Assembly (NCBI RefSeq): GCF_003048595.2
Contig: NZ_CP049270.1
Location: forward strand, 372,001-436,000
DNA from: Campylobacter concisus
GTDB taxonomy: Bacteria; Campylobacterota; Campylobacteria; Campylobacterales; Campylobacteraceae
Length of the DNA stretch: 64,000 nt
Direction: 5' to 3'
Shown: one piece after another, positions 40,177 to 48,995 of the stretch
How the letters are laid out: every line of letters begins with the position of its first letter
Position numbering within the stretch: position 1 is the stretch's first letter
Program-made: the position numbers and the translations under genes
The notes under the pieces: model-generated
The model's input: only the letters and a program-made list of their open reading frames with translations
Told to the model about the DNA's origin: nothing
Database searches by the model: none

Positions 40177-40575
40177 ATGGCCGTTAAATTTACCGATGAG
40201 ACACCAGAGCTAAATATAACTCCTCTTGTTGATATTATGCTTGTTTTACTAGCCATTTTAATGGTTACTATGCCAACCATAACATATCAAGAGGATATTA
40301 CTCTTCCAGATGGTTCAAAGGCAAAAACTTCAACATCTAAGCAAAAAGACCTTATAGTATCTATAAATTCGCAAGGACAAGTTAGAGTTGATCAAAGTAC
40401 TATGAGCCTTGCTGAGTTTCCTGATAATATCGCATTAATGAGTACAAAATACGATAAAACCTCGCCTATCTATATAAAAGCTGATAAAAATTTAAAATAC
40501 GATGATGTTATGTTTGTATTAAAGACTTTGAAAGGTGCTGGTTTTAATAAAGTAGCTTTAGAGACAAACGGTTAA
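40177..40575 (+). CDS. tolR: Tol-Pal system protein TolR
   Basis: 132 residues with one helix carrying the proton-path aspartate ([18 protein letters not shown]) and a periplasmic domain ending KGAGFNKVALETNG. ATG immediately follows the tolQ stop. It partners TolQ in the motor and can bind peptidoglycan in E. coli. Confidence 0.93.
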   Translation: MAVKFTDETPELNITPLVDIMLVLLAILMVTMPTITYQEDITLPDGSKAKTSTSKQKDLIVSINSQGQVRVDQSTMSLAEFPDNIALMSTKYDKTSPIYIKADKNLKYDDVMFVLKTLKGAGFNKVALETNG

Positions 40576-40576
40576 A

Positions 40577-41524
40577 ATGTCAAATAAAGTTAAATTTCCA
40601 ACGCTTAGTTCGTTTCTTGTAGCATCTTGTATTTACGTTACAATTATACTTATTTTATTTATAAAGCTTACATTTTTTGTAGAACCTCCTAAGAAATATA
40701 CCGATGATAAAGATGCTATTATGGATGTGGTTATGGTTGATAGAGAAGTTGATCAAACCATTAAAGCTCCAAAACAAGCAGATGAAGTAGTTAAAGAGAC
40801 AAAGCCCGAACCAAAAAAGGAGTCTGAAGAAGATAAGCAAGAGACTACAAATAAGCCTGTTGTACCAGATGAACCATTACCTACCCCAAGCTTACCAACT
40901 CCTCCAAAAGAGGAACCAAAACCTGAGCCTAAAAAACCAGAACCAAAACCAGAAATTTTAAAACCAAGTGAAGAACCCAAAGAAGATGTTAAGCCAGAGC
41001 CAAAACCTGAGCCTAAGCCTACACCAAAACCAGTTGAAAAGCCAAAACCAAAAGAGCCAAATATAAAAGACCTCTTTAGTGACATAGATTCTACGAAACT
41101 TAAAAAAGATGATGGTATAAAAAAGGCCGAAAGTAAAGTGCAAAGCCGTAAAAAAAGCGAAGCTTCTAGTTCAAAAGCCGCAAAAGAAGCTAGTGATATA
41201 ATAAAGAGTTTAAAGATAGATCAAAATCCAACTGCTCCAAAATCGCAAATGACAGGTACTTATGATAAATTATTTGGTGAGATAACAAAACAAATAGAAA
41301 GAAGATGGCAAAGCTATAAGGCCGACTCTGCAAATTTAGCTAAAGTTAAAGTTATGATAGATCAGAGCGGAAATTTTAGCTATGAAATTTTAGAGCTATC
41401 ATATAATGAAGAATTTAACGCAAAAGTAAGAGAGTGCTTAGAGAAACTTACAACGGAGAAATTTCCATTCAATCCAGACAAAAGCACTACTTTTAATTTA
41501 AATTTAGAAGATAAAATAAACTAA
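40577..41524 (+). CDS. tolA: TolA-type periplasm-spanning protein
   Basis: 315 residues: N-terminal membrane helix (LVASCIYVTIILILFIKLTF), a long extended region of proline-, lysine- and glutamate-rich repeats (about residues 75-160; PEPKKPEPKPE), a charged helical part and a C-terminal TolA/TonB-like domain with KQIERRWQSYKADSANLAKV. It connects the TolQR motor to Pal/TolB at the outer membrane. The linker is TonB-like PEP rather than the long alanine-rich helix of E. coli TolA. ATG 2 bp after tolR. Confidence 0.9.
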   Translation: MSNKVKFPTLSSFLVASCIYVTIILILFIKLTFFVEPPKKYTDDKDAIMDVVMVDREVDQTIKAPKQADEVVKETKPEPKKESEEDKQETTNKPVVPDEPLPTPSLPTPPKEEPKPEPKKPEPKPEILKPSEEPKEDVKPEPKPEPKPTPKPVEKPKPKEPNIKDLFSDIDSTKLKKDDGIKKAESKVQSRKKSEASSSKAAKEASDIIKSLKIDQNPTAPKSQMTGTYDKLFGEITKQIERRWQSYKADSANLAKVKVMIDQSGNFSYEILELSYNEEFNAKVRECLEKLTTEKFPFNPDKSTTFNLNLEDKIN

Positions 41525-41548
41525 AATTTATAAAATTATGGAGTAGAG

Positions 41549-42805
41549 ATGAAGAAAATTTTTCTTTTTTTATGTGTTGCTCTAGGGCTTTATGCTGCTG
41601 ATGCAACCATATCTGTTGTAAATCAAGGTATTGCCTTGCCAAAGATAGCTTTGCAAGATGCAACAACTGCTGTTAGCGATATGGGTTTTAAAGACAAATT
41701 CTTTAAAATCATGCTAGGAGATCTAAAGGTTAGTTCCGATTTTGAAGTAATCGAAGACCATGTGCCTTCTACCTATGAAGGGGATGCGACTACTAATACA
41801 ATGAGTGATAAAGGCGTCGAGCTTATCTTTAGATATGCACTTGAAGGCTCTATGGGCTCACCTCTTACTTTAAGAGTAAAACTGATAAACGCTAAAACAG
41901 CAACTACAAGATATGAGAAGGTTTACACTATGCCAGACGGCGCAAAGTATCCGTTTTTGGCGCATAAAAGTATAGTTGAGCTTACTAATGAGCTAAATTT
42001 ACCACCAGTTGGCTGGATGGAAAAATTTATTATTCTTTCAAAATATACTTCAGCTCGCCAAAGCTCTATCATAGTTGCTGATTATACACTTACATATCAA
42101 AAGACCATAGTAAGTGGCGGTCTAAACATTTTCCCAAAATGGGCAGGAGCCGATCAAAGTAAATTTTACTATACATCTTATGTGAATAATAAGCCAACTT
42201 TATTTAGATATGATCTAAATTCTGGTACAAAAACGAAGATAATTGATAGCATTGGCATGCTTATAGCCTCAGATGTTAGTAAGGATGGAAGTAAAATTCT
42301 ATTAACTATGGCACCAAAAGATCAACCAGATATCTTTATCTATAATACAAATAGTAAAAATTTGACGCAGATTACTAATTATCCAGGTATAGATGTAAAT
42401 GGAAATTTTGTAGATAATGATAGTAAGATAGTTTTTGTATCAGATAGACTTGGTTATCCTAACGTTTTTGCAACTCCTGCGATTTCTGGCGGAAGTGTTG
42501 AACAAATGGTATTTCATGGTAAAAATAACAACTCTGTAAGTACATTTGAAAATTATGTTGTTTATTCAAGTAGGGAAGCAAGCGGTAGTTTTAATATATA
42601 TCTAATTTCAACTCAAACGGATTTTATACGCCAGCTTACAGCAAATGGCAAAAATAACTATCCAAGATTCTCAAGCGATGGGCAAAGTGTTGTCTTTATA
42701 AAAGAGCTTGGCGGTCAAAGTTCATTAGGGGTTGTTAGGCTAAATGAAAACAGAAGTTTTCAGTTTCCTTTAAAAGTAGGAAAAATTCAATCTATAGATT
42801 GGTAA
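41549..42805 (+). CDS. tolB: Tol-Pal system protein TolB
   Basis: 418-residue periplasmic protein with signal peptide (KKIFLFLCVALGLYAADA), an N-terminal alpha/beta domain and a WD40-like beta propeller seen as repeated blades such as DVSKDGSKILLTMAPKDQPD and NYPRFSSDGQSVVFIKE. It binds Pal and is released by TolA. ATG after GGAG (41541-41544). Confidence 0.95.
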   Translation: MKKIFLFLCVALGLYAADATISVVNQGIALPKIALQDATTAVSDMGFKDKFFKIMLGDLKVSSDFEVIEDHVPSTYEGDATTNTMSDKGVELIFRYALEGSMGSPLTLRVKLINAKTATTRYEKVYTMPDGAKYPFLAHKSIVELTNELNLPPVGWMEKFIILSKYTSARQSSIIVADYTLTYQKTIVSGGLNIFPKWAGADQSKFYYTSYVNNKPTLFRYDLNSGTKTKIIDSIGMLIASDVSKDGSKILLTMAPKDQPDIFIYNTNSKNLTQITNYPGIDVNGNFVDNDSKIVFVSDRLGYPNVFATPAISGGSVEQMVFHGKNNNSVSTFENYVVYSSREASGSFNIYLISTQTDFIRQLTANGKNNYPRFSSDGQSVVFIKELGGQSSLGVVRLNENRSFQFPLKVGKIQSIDW

Positions 42806-42834
42806 GATTCTGATAAAATTTAAAATTTTTGTGA

Positions 42835-42840
42835 TATAAT
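42835..42840 (+). promoter_or_regulatory. -10 element for pal
   Basis: TATAAT preceded by TGTGA, 29 bp before the pal start, suggests a separate promoter for the abundant lipoprotein in addition to read-through from tolB. Confidence 0.55.
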
Positions 42841-42869
42841 TCGACCAAATTTCTAAAAAAGGATAAGGA

Positions 42870-43376
42870 ATGAAAAAAGTAGTTCTAGCAAGTGTTGCAG
42901 TTGCAACTTTATTGTTGAGCGGTTGTAGCTCAAAAAACCCTGAAGTTGATATGAATTCAAATTCAAATCAATCTGCAGACAATTCAGGTAGCATGAGCGA
43001 TGCTGATAGATTAGCAGCTCTTATTGCTAATATCGAGAGTCAAGTTAAAAGTGTATACTTCGACTTTGATAAATTTAACATAAAAGCTGATCAACAAGGT
43101 GTTGTTAGCTCAAATGCATCAGTATTCAACCAAGCTGACGCCCAAGCTCTTTCTATAAAAGTAGAAGGTAACTGCGATGAGTGGGGTACAGATGAGTATA
43201 ACTATGCTCTTGGTTTAAAACGTGCTAAAAGTGCTAAAGATGCTCTTGTAAGAAATGGCGTTAGTGCTGATAGAATCGCTGTAGTTAGCTTTGGCGAAAG
43301 CAATCCAGTTTGCACAGATAAAACAAAAGCTTGCGATGCTCAAAATAGACGTGCAGATTTCAAAGTACTTCCATAA
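42870..43376 (+). CDS. pal: Peptidoglycan-associated lipoprotein Pal
   Basis: 168 residues with a lipobox LLLSGCSSK (lipidated Cys19), a serine/asparagine-rich linker and an OmpA-like domain: VYFDFDKFNIKADQQ, EGNCDEWGTDEYNYALGLKRA with meso-DAP ligands, and QNRRADFKVLP. It anchors the outer membrane to peptidoglycan; the Campylobacter protein is the antigen Omp18. ATG after AAGGATAAGGA. Confidence 0.97.
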   Translation: MKKVVLASVAVATLLLSGCSSKNPEVDMNSNSNQSADNSGSMSDADRLAALIANIESQVKSVYFDFDKFNIKADQQGVVSSNASVFNQADAQALSIKVEGNCDEWGTDEYNYALGLKRAKSAKDALVRNGVSADRIAVVSFGESNPVCTDKTKACDAQNRRADFKVLP

Positions 43377-43393
43377 TTTATAATTAAATAATA

Positions 43394-44236
43394 ATGAACA
43401 AAAAATCAATTATAGTGGCTCTGATTGGAGCCACTATCTCCGCTACCCTTGGCCAAGAGATTTCAGCTTTTGATGCTGGCAATATGGATAGTGCGAATCC
43501 ATATGGTCTAACTGACAATGAAAAAGTTACCTTAAATAATAAGCGAAGTGTTCAAAATATTGAAGAGAATATGAATAGTGTTTTAGAACAACTTCAAGGT
43601 TTGCAAAGCTTGTTTGAAAGCATGAGTGCTAGAATGAATAAGCTTGAGCAAAGAATAAATGATATAGAGACGAAGGTAAATGGTGGCATAAGTGATTCTG
43701 GTGTAAGTTTGACATCACTAAAGGCTTATGTTGATGAAACTAGAGATATACAAGACAAAAACTACAAAAATATTACTGCTGCCTTAAATAAATTAGGTGC
43801 AATAATGGATAAAAATGCTGCCCAACCAAAGCAAAATGCAAATCAAAAACAACAAAATAAGCCAACTTCAAATTTTAGTGGAAAAAGCGATAAAGATATT
43901 TTGGCTGATGGCATTAAACTTTTAAATTCTGGCAATAGCACAGAAGCAGCTGAATATTTTGAATATTTAAATAAAAAAGGCTATAAAACTGGTGCAACAA
44001 ATTATTATTTAGGTGAAGTTGCTTACAGTCAAAAATCATACAGCACAGCTATACAATACTACAAAAAAAGCATACAGGACGAAGATAAGGCTGACTATAC
44101 ACCAAAACTTCTATATCACACAGCTATAAGCTTTGATAAGATAGGTGATACGCAAAGTGCAAATAGATTTTATAAGGCTTTAAAAGTCGGTTATCCAGAT
44201 AGCAAAGAAGCCAAAGCCTCTCCCAATAGAAACTAA
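43394..44236 (+). CDS. cpoB: Tol-Pal-associated periplasmic TPR protein CpoB (YbgF)
   Basis: 280 residues: signal peptide, a coiled coil at about 45-100 (VLEQLQGLQSLFESMSARMN) for trimerisation, a Gln/Asn-rich linker and C-terminal TPR repeats (KDILADGIKLLNSGNSTEA; TGATNYYLGEVAYSQKSY). It coordinates Tol function with peptidoglycan synthesis in E. coli. It follows pal by 17 bp as usual. Confidence 0.92.
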   Translation: MNKKSIIVALIGATISATLGQEISAFDAGNMDSANPYGLTDNEKVTLNNKRSVQNIEENMNSVLEQLQGLQSLFESMSARMNKLEQRINDIETKVNGGISDSGVSLTSLKAYVDETRDIQDKNYKNITAALNKLGAIMDKNAAQPKQNANQKQQNKPTSNFSGKSDKDILADGIKLLNSGNSTEAAEYFEYLNKKGYKTGATNYYLGEVAYSQKSYSTAIQYYKKSIQDEDKADYTPKLLYHTAISFDKIGDTQSANRFYKALKVGYPDSKEAKASPNRN

Positions 44237-44254
44237 ATTTTAATCTTTTTTAGA

Positions 44255-44260
44255 TATAAT
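44255..44260 (+). promoter_or_regulatory. -10 element for slyD
   Basis: TATAAT preceded by TAGA, 38 bp before the slyD GTG, in the 62-bp gap after cpoB. Confidence 0.5.
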
Positions 44261-44298
44261 CCCACATTAATCAAAAAACCAAATCTAAGGAGATTATT

Positions 44299-44901
44299 GT
44301 GAGTAAAGATCAAGTTATAACTATGTTTTACGAACTAAAAGATGCTAACACTGGTGAAATTTTAGAGTCAAACATGCAAGAAGGTGGCCAAATTTCATTT
44401 ATAACAGGGCATGGCCATATTATAGAAAAGCTTGAAGAAGAAGTAAGCAAATTAAAATCAGGCGAAAGAGCAACTATAAGTGTAAAGGCAGCAGAGGGTT
44501 GTGGTGAATATAATAATGAAGCCATTCAGTCGTTACCAAAAGAGCAATTTGCTGGTATAGATTTGCATGAAGGAATGGAACTTTTTGGTCAAAATGAGGA
44601 TGGCTCAAGCGTTCGTGTTATTGTTAAAGAGATCAGAGATGATGAAGTGACAGTTGATTTTAATCATCCATATGCTGGTAAAGATTTACTATTTAATGTT
44701 GAAGTTTTAGAAGTTAGAGATGCGACAGAAGATGAAAAAGCAACAGGCATGGTGGCTGGGGCTCATACTTGCGGTTGCGGTGGTCACGATCACGATCACG
44801 ATCATGAGCATGAGTGCTGCGGGGGTCATGGACACGGGCATGGACACGGACACGAGGATGGTGGTTGCGGTTGCGGTGGACATGGACATCACCATCACTA
44901 A
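44299..44901 (+). CDS. slyD: SlyD-like FKBP peptidyl-prolyl isomerase with metal-binding tail
   Basis: 200 residues. FKBP core (VITMFYELKDANTGEILESN, GHGHIIEKLEEEVSKLKSGE) with an inserted chaperone domain (AEGCGEYNNEAIQSLPKEQF). The C-terminal 47 or so residues hold 16 histidines and 6 cysteines as HD and HG runs ending HGHHHH. In E. coli and H. pylori SlyD delivers nickel to hydrogenase or urease, so nickel storage is likely. The GTG start follows AAGGAG. It is a cytoplasmic chaperone and isomerase. Confidence 0.94.
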   Translation: MSKDQVITMFYELKDANTGEILESNMQEGGQISFITGHGHIIEKLEEEVSKLKSGERATISVKAAEGCGEYNNEAIQSLPKEQFAGIDLHEGMELFGQNEDGSSVRVIVKEIRDDEVTVDFNHPYAGKDLLFNVEVLEVRDATEDEKATGMVAGAHTCGCGGHDHDHDHEHECCGGHGHGHGHGHEDGGCGCGGHGHHHH

Positions 44902-44910
44902 GAAGCTAAA

Positions 44911-45840
44911 ATGAAAAAATTTGCTTTTGTTTTTGCGGGCCAAGGCTCGCAAAGTATTGGTATGGGAAAAGACTTTTACGAAAATTTTTCTACTGCTAAG
45001 TTACTTTTAAATGATGCTTGTAATGACACTGGCATTGATTACAAAGAGCTTTTATTTACACAAAACGATAAGTTAGATAAAACAGAATTTACTCAGCCAG
45101 CTATCGTCTTAAACTCGCTAATGACTTATTTGGCTTTTTCAAATTTTATTAAAGAAAAACCAGAATTTAGTCTTGGGCACTCACTTGGAGAATTTACCGC
45201 TCTTGCAGTTAGTGGAGCATTTAATTTTATTGATGCGATTAGGCTTGTGAATTTACGTGGTAAATTTATGCAAGAAGCCTGCGTTGGCAAAGATGCTGGC
45301 ATGATGGTAGTTCTTGGACTTAGTGATGAAGTGGTTGAAGAAATTTGTAAAAAAGCAAGAGAAGAAGGTTTACAAAATTATGCTGCAAACTACAACTGCG
45401 ATGGACAAATCGTTGTCGCTGGTGTAAGAGCTGATCTTGCTAGCTATGAAACAAAATTTAAAGAAGCTGGCGCAAAAAGAGCAATGCTTTTAAATATGTC
45501 GGTGGCAAGCCATTGTCCGATACTTGAACCAGCTAGTGTTAGGCTGGCAAGCGAGCTTGAGAGTACTTTGGCTACCAAATTTTCTCCAGTTGTCTCAAAT
45601 GTAAATGCTAAAATTTATACCGATAAAAGCGAAGCACTAGTCCTACTAAAAGAGCAGCTAATAAAACCAGTTTGCTATAAACAAAGCATTAAAAACTATG
45701 AAAATGATGTTGATTGTTTTATCGAGCTTGGTGCTGCGACGTTAAAGGGCATCAATAAAAAAATTACTGAAAAGCCAACTTATAGTATTACTGATATGGC
45801 AAGTCTTGAAGAAGTTGTGAAAATTTTGGAGGAGAGATGA
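44911..45840 (+). CDS. fabD: Malonyl-CoA--ACP transacylase
   Basis: 309 residues. FVFAGQGSQSIGMGKDFY at the N-terminus and the nucleophile elbow GHSLGEFTALAVSG near residue 90, with the later histidine in SVASHCPILEPA. It loads malonyl groups onto ACP for fatty-acid elongation; AccD (50825) belongs to the enzyme that makes malonyl-CoA. Its end overlaps mtn by 4 bp. Confidence 0.96.
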   Translation: MKKFAFVFAGQGSQSIGMGKDFYENFSTAKLLLNDACNDTGIDYKELLFTQNDKLDKTEFTQPAIVLNSLMTYLAFSNFIKEKPEFSLGHSLGEFTALAVSGAFNFIDAIRLVNLRGKFMQEACVGKDAGMMVVLGLSDEVVEEICKKAREEGLQNYAANYNCDGQIVVAGVRADLASYETKFKEAGAKRAMLLNMSVASHCPILEPASVRLASELESTLATKFSPVVSNVNAKIYTDKSEALVLLKEQLIKPVCYKQSIKNYENDVDCFIELGAATLKGINKKITEKPTYSITDMASLEEVVKILEER

Positions 45841-46520
45841 TAGCGATACTAGGAGCTATGCAAGAAGAGATAACGCCGATCCTTGAAATGGTCGGTGAAT
45901 ATAAAACTATTCAATATGCAAATAATAAATTTTACTTAGCAAACTATAAAGGAAAAGAGCTAGTCATTGCCTATTCAAAGATAGGCAAAGTAAATGCAGC
46001 TATAACAGCAACTTTAATGGTAGAAAAATTTAAGGCCTCAAAGTTACTCTTTACCGGCGTAGCTGGCTCTCTTGATGAGAGTTTAAAAATAGGCGATATG
46101 CTTTATGCTACTAGCTTAGTACAACATGATCTTGATATTACGGCTTTTGGCCATCCTTATGGCTATGTGCCAGGCACAAGTATTTTTGTCAAAAGCGATG
46201 AAGGGCTAAATGAACTGGCAAAAAAGATAGCTGATAAAAAAGATATGAGCTTAAGTGCTGGTATTATTGCAACCGGAGATCAGTTTATCTGCGATAATGA
46301 AAAGAAAGTTTGGATTAAAAAGATATTTAATGCGAGCGTTACCGAGATGGAAGGTGCTAGCGTTGCACTAGTTTGCGAAACACTTGGTGTGCCATTTTTT
46401 ATACTAAGAGCTATCAGCGATGGAGCTGGTGATGCAGCAGAGTTTGACTTTGATAAATTTTTGCAAGATTCAGCAAATGTTAGTGCAAAATTTATACTTG
46501 AAATGGTAGAAAATTTATGA
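45837..46520 (+). CDS. mtn: 5'-methylthioadenosine/S-adenosylhomocysteine nucleosidase (also 6-amino-6-deoxyfutalosine hydrolase)
   Basis: 227 residues. IAILGAMQEEITPILEMV contains the catalytic glutamate region, followed by TGDQFICD, EMEGASVALVCE and LRAISDGAGDAAEFDF with the acid-base aspartate. In Campylobacter and Helicobacter the enzyme also acts in the futalosine menaquinone pathway (MqnB), besides SAH/MTA recycling and AI-2 precursor formation. It overlaps fabD and ttcA by 4 bp each. Confidence 0.95.
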   Translation: MIAILGAMQEEITPILEMVGEYKTIQYANNKFYLANYKGKELVIAYSKIGKVNAAITATLMVEKFKASKLLFTGVAGSLDESLKIGDMLYATSLVQHDLDITAFGHPYGYVPGTSIFVKSDEGLNELAKKIADKKDMSLSAGIIATGDQFICDNEKKVWIKKIFNASVTEMEGASVALVCETLGVPFFILRAISDGAGDAAEFDFDKFLQDSANVSAKFILEMVENL

Positions 46521-47275
46521 TAGAGCTTAGTAAAAGGCTTCTTAGGCAAGTTGGTCAGACAAATGCCAGATACAAGATGATAGAGGGCGGAGATAAGATC
46601 TTGCTTGGTCTTAGCGGTGGTAAAGATAGCCTCGCACTCGCTCACGTACTAAAGCATATCCAAAACGTCACACCTGAGAAATTTGAGTTTAAAGCAGTAA
46701 CACTAAGCTACGGCATGGGTGAGGACTACGCTTATCTTACGAAGCATTGCAATGAGCACGGAATAGAGCATGAAGTAATAGATAGCTCAATCTTTGAAAT
46801 TTCAAAAGAGAAAATCCGTAAGAATTCTAGTTTTTGTAGTTTCTTTTCTCGTATGAGAAGAGGTTATCTTTATACTTACGCCTTAAAGCATGGTTTTAAT
46901 AAACTTGCGATTGCTCATCATTTAGACGATGCAGTGGAGAGCTTTTTTATGAACTTTACATATAATGGTGCACTAAGGACGCTTGCTCCAAAATATACTG
47001 CAAAAAATGGTATCACGATTATTAGGCCATTTATCTTCGTTCGCGAGAGACAGCTTCGCGAAAATGCTATCAAAAATGAATTAAGAGTTATCGGTGATGA
47101 AGCATGTCCTGCAATGAGATTTGACGTAAAGATGCCGCATGCTAGATATGAAACCAAACAGCTTTTAGCGACTTTAGAAAAAGAAAATCCAAAACTTTTT
47201 ACTTCGCTAAAAGCAGCATTTGAAAATATCCATACTGATACTTTTTTTGCTCTCAATAGCAGTAGTGAAGAGTAA
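46517..47275 (+). CDS. ttcA: TtcA-like tRNA 2-thiocytidine synthetase with altered cysteines
   Basis: A 252-residue PP-loop ATPase: GLSGGKDSLALAHVL (residues 31-45), then SSFCSFFSRMRRGYLY, AIAHHLDDAVESFFMNF and GDEACPAMRFD. E. coli TtcA uses Cys122, Cys125 and Cys222 for its [4Fe-4S] cluster. Here the first aligns with Cys107 and the third with Cys197, but the middle position is Phe110. Either the cluster has another ligand, or the substrate or chemistry differs. ATGA overlap with mtn. Confidence 0.85.
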   Translation: MIELSKRLLRQVGQTNARYKMIEGGDKILLGLSGGKDSLALAHVLKHIQNVTPEKFEFKAVTLSYGMGEDYAYLTKHCNEHGIEHEVIDSSIFEISKEKIRKNSSFCSFFSRMRRGYLYTYALKHGFNKLAIAHHLDDAVESFFMNFTYNGALRTLAPKYTAKNGITIIRPFIFVRERQLRENAIKNELRVIGDEACPAMRFDVKMPHARYETKQLLATLEKENPKLFTSLKAAFENIHTDTFFALNSSSEE

Positions 47276-47282
47276 AATTTTA

Positions 47283-47314
47283 CTTGCTTTTTGGGACTAA
47301 TCCCAAAAAGCAAG
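47283..47314. terminator. Perfect 14-bp hairpin between ttcA and recO
   Basis: CTTGCTTTTTGGGA (47283-47296), loop CTAA and TCCCAAAAAGCAAG (47301-47314) are exact inverse complements. It lies 8 bp after ttcA and 143 bp from the end of recO. On the minus strand it could act for recO. No long T-run follows on either side. A second small palindrome GCTATTT-A-AAATAGC is at 47432-47446, 11 bp from the recO stop. Confidence 0.7.
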
Positions 47315-47456
47315 CTATAAATATTTCTATTTTAATCTTCTTTTTAAAAATTTTTGCCTTTGGTTATAATTTTATAACTTAGAAAATTTAAGCTTAAAAA
47401 AATAGTCATGTGTTTTAAACATTAAGAAATAGCTATTTAAAATAGCAAGCTATAGC

Positions 47457-48071
47457 CTAAAGTCCATCAAGTAAAATTTTATAAAGTCGGTTTATCTCAT
47501 CGTCATTTAGCTCGATCGTGCTTTTTGTATCAAACAAATTTTTGATCTTGCTAGTGTCAAATTCGCTCCTGTCAAGGCAGTGCTTATGAGAGGGCAAAAA
47601 GCCACGAGTTAGGCAAAGCTCGTTTTCTATCTCCTCATCGCAGATAAAGCACTCAAGCTCGCTGTGAAGCCTACCTTCATACTCTAAAATTTTAGCGTAG
47701 CTTTCGATGATAAGGCGCTTTGGATTTTGTAGCTGCATCTGTTTGGCGCAGCGATCAAGCTCGTTAAAATAAATTTCATCGAGCTGCTCGACCTCTTTTA
47801 GATGATCATAAAGTAGGCGCATGAACTGCTGCCAAATAATGAGTTTGTCGCGCTCTAGCAGCCATTTAAAGCCAAGATGAAGTATGCTTCTAAGCTTTGG
47901 TAGAAATTTTGCCTCTTGCTCTAGCTCAAAGTCGATCTTGTAGCCGGTCATGATATTTGAGTGGCGTGCGCCAAAAAATCTATATGACTTTACGAGCAAA
48001 TTTGGCGTTAGCACAAAGACTAAAAGGTCCTCGTCTCTGACCTTTTGCACGCGCAGGATATAGCCTTGCAT
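47457..48071 (-). CDS. recO: Recombination protein RecO (short epsilon type)
   Basis: 204 residues. N-terminal OB-fold MQGYILRVQKVRDEDLLVFV with FFGARHSNIMTGYKIDFELE, a helical middle and a zinc-like site CFICDEEI ... CLTRGFLPSHKHC. It loads RecA on SSB-coated DNA with RecR. It is shorter than E. coli RecO (242), as expected for campylobacters. The start is immediately after dusB's stop, last of a six-gene minus-strand run. Confidence 0.9.
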   Translation of the reverse strand: MQGYILRVQKVRDEDLLVFVLTPNLLVKSYRFFGARHSNIMTGYKIDFELEQEAKFLPKLRSILHLGFKWLLERDKLIIWQQFMRLLYDHLKEVEQLDEIYFNELDRCAKQMQLQNPKRLIIESYAKILEYEGRLHSELECFICDEEIENELCLTRGFLPSHKHCLDRSEFDTSKIKNLFDTKSTIELNDDEINRLYKILLDGL

Positions 48072-48995
48072 CTAGGCAAAAAACTCCCTTATACGCTCTC
48101 TCATCGCTGTCACATCTTTGATGAAATTTATATTGTTTCTAAAGGTTGTTGCACCGTCGATGCCTTTGCTGTATTGATGTAAGTGTTTTCTAAATATGCA
48201 AAGTCCGTGCTCACCGTAGTGCTCAATCATCGCATCAAAGTGAGCTAGGATGATCTTTTGTTTTAGCGCCTTATCCACGCTACTTTTGGTCTTTATCTCG
48301 TGAAATATCCAAGGATTGCCTATGCTTGCTCTGCCGATCATTAGGGCGTCACACTTTGTAAGGTTTAAAATTTCATCTGCATTTTGTGCATTTATATCAC
48401 CATTTGCGACGACTGGAATTTTTACACTAGCCTTTACTCTAGCGATCGCTTCGTAATCAACCTTTGCACTGTATCCGCCAGCTCTTGTACGCCCATGCAC
48501 TGCGATGTAGTCTGCGCCGGCTTCTTCGCAGGCTTTTGCTATCTTTTCTTCATTTTTATCGTTAAAGCCAAGTCTAAATTTAACACTTAGGCTCTCTTTG
48601 TTTGAGACGCTTTTTATGGCTGAGATTATATTTTGAAGTTTGTTAAGATCGTTTAGTAAAGCAGAACCCGCTCCTTGTCTAACGACCTTTGGTACGGGGC
48701 AGCCACAGTTTAGATCGAGCCCATAAATTCCATCAAATTTATTGATGATTTGCACAGCTTTTTTTATATTTTCTGTGTCATTACCAGCTATTTGAACGAT
48801 ATAAGGCTCTTCGTTTGAGGATTTTTTAATCATTTCAAACGTTTTTTCACTGCTCTCATAGACCAAGGCGTTTGCACTGATCATTTCGCTAATAGTGACA
48901 TCACAGCCAAATTTTTTAACTACGCTTCTTAGTGGCAAGTCAGAAAAGCCAGCAAGAGGTGCTAAGAAAAGTGGCTTTTTGCTAAAGTCTATCAT
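48072..48995 (-). CDS. dusB: tRNA-dihydrouridine synthase (DusB-type)
   Basis: 307-residue FMN-dependent TIM barrel that reduces uridines in the tRNA D-loop. LAPLAGFSDLPLRSVVKKFG, DLNCGCPVPKVVRQGAGSAL with the catalytic cysteine, AVHGRTRAGGYSAK and ANGDINAQNADEI/MIGRASIGNPW are standard. DusB rather than DusA or C is inferred from the neighbourhood and length. It overlaps the upstream membrane-protein gene by 4 bp. Confidence 0.94.
   Translation of the reverse strand: MIDFSKKPLFLAPLAGFSDLPLRSVVKKFGCDVTISEMISANALVYESSEKTFEMIKKSSNEEPYIVQIAGNDTENIKKAVQIINKFDGIYGLDLNCGCPVPKVVRQGAGSALLNDLNKLQNIISAIKSVSNKESLSVKFRLGFNDKNEEKIAKACEEAGADYIAVHGRTRAGGYSAKVDYEAIARVKASVKIPVVANGDINAQNADEILNLTKCDALMIGRASIGNPWIFHEIKTKSSVDKALKQKIILAHFDAMIEHYGEHGLCIFRKHLHQYSKGIDGATTFRNNINFIKDVTAMRERIREFFA

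Noticed and set aside
40753-41020. Long minus-strand frame rich in Gly, Ser and Phe opposite tolA
   Set aside because: It is the antisense of the PEP-repeat linker; the repeat pattern alone keeps it open.
44707-44952. Overlapping frames on both strands across the slyD tail
   Set aside because: Low-complexity histidine codons give open frames in several phases; only the slyD frame has a domain.
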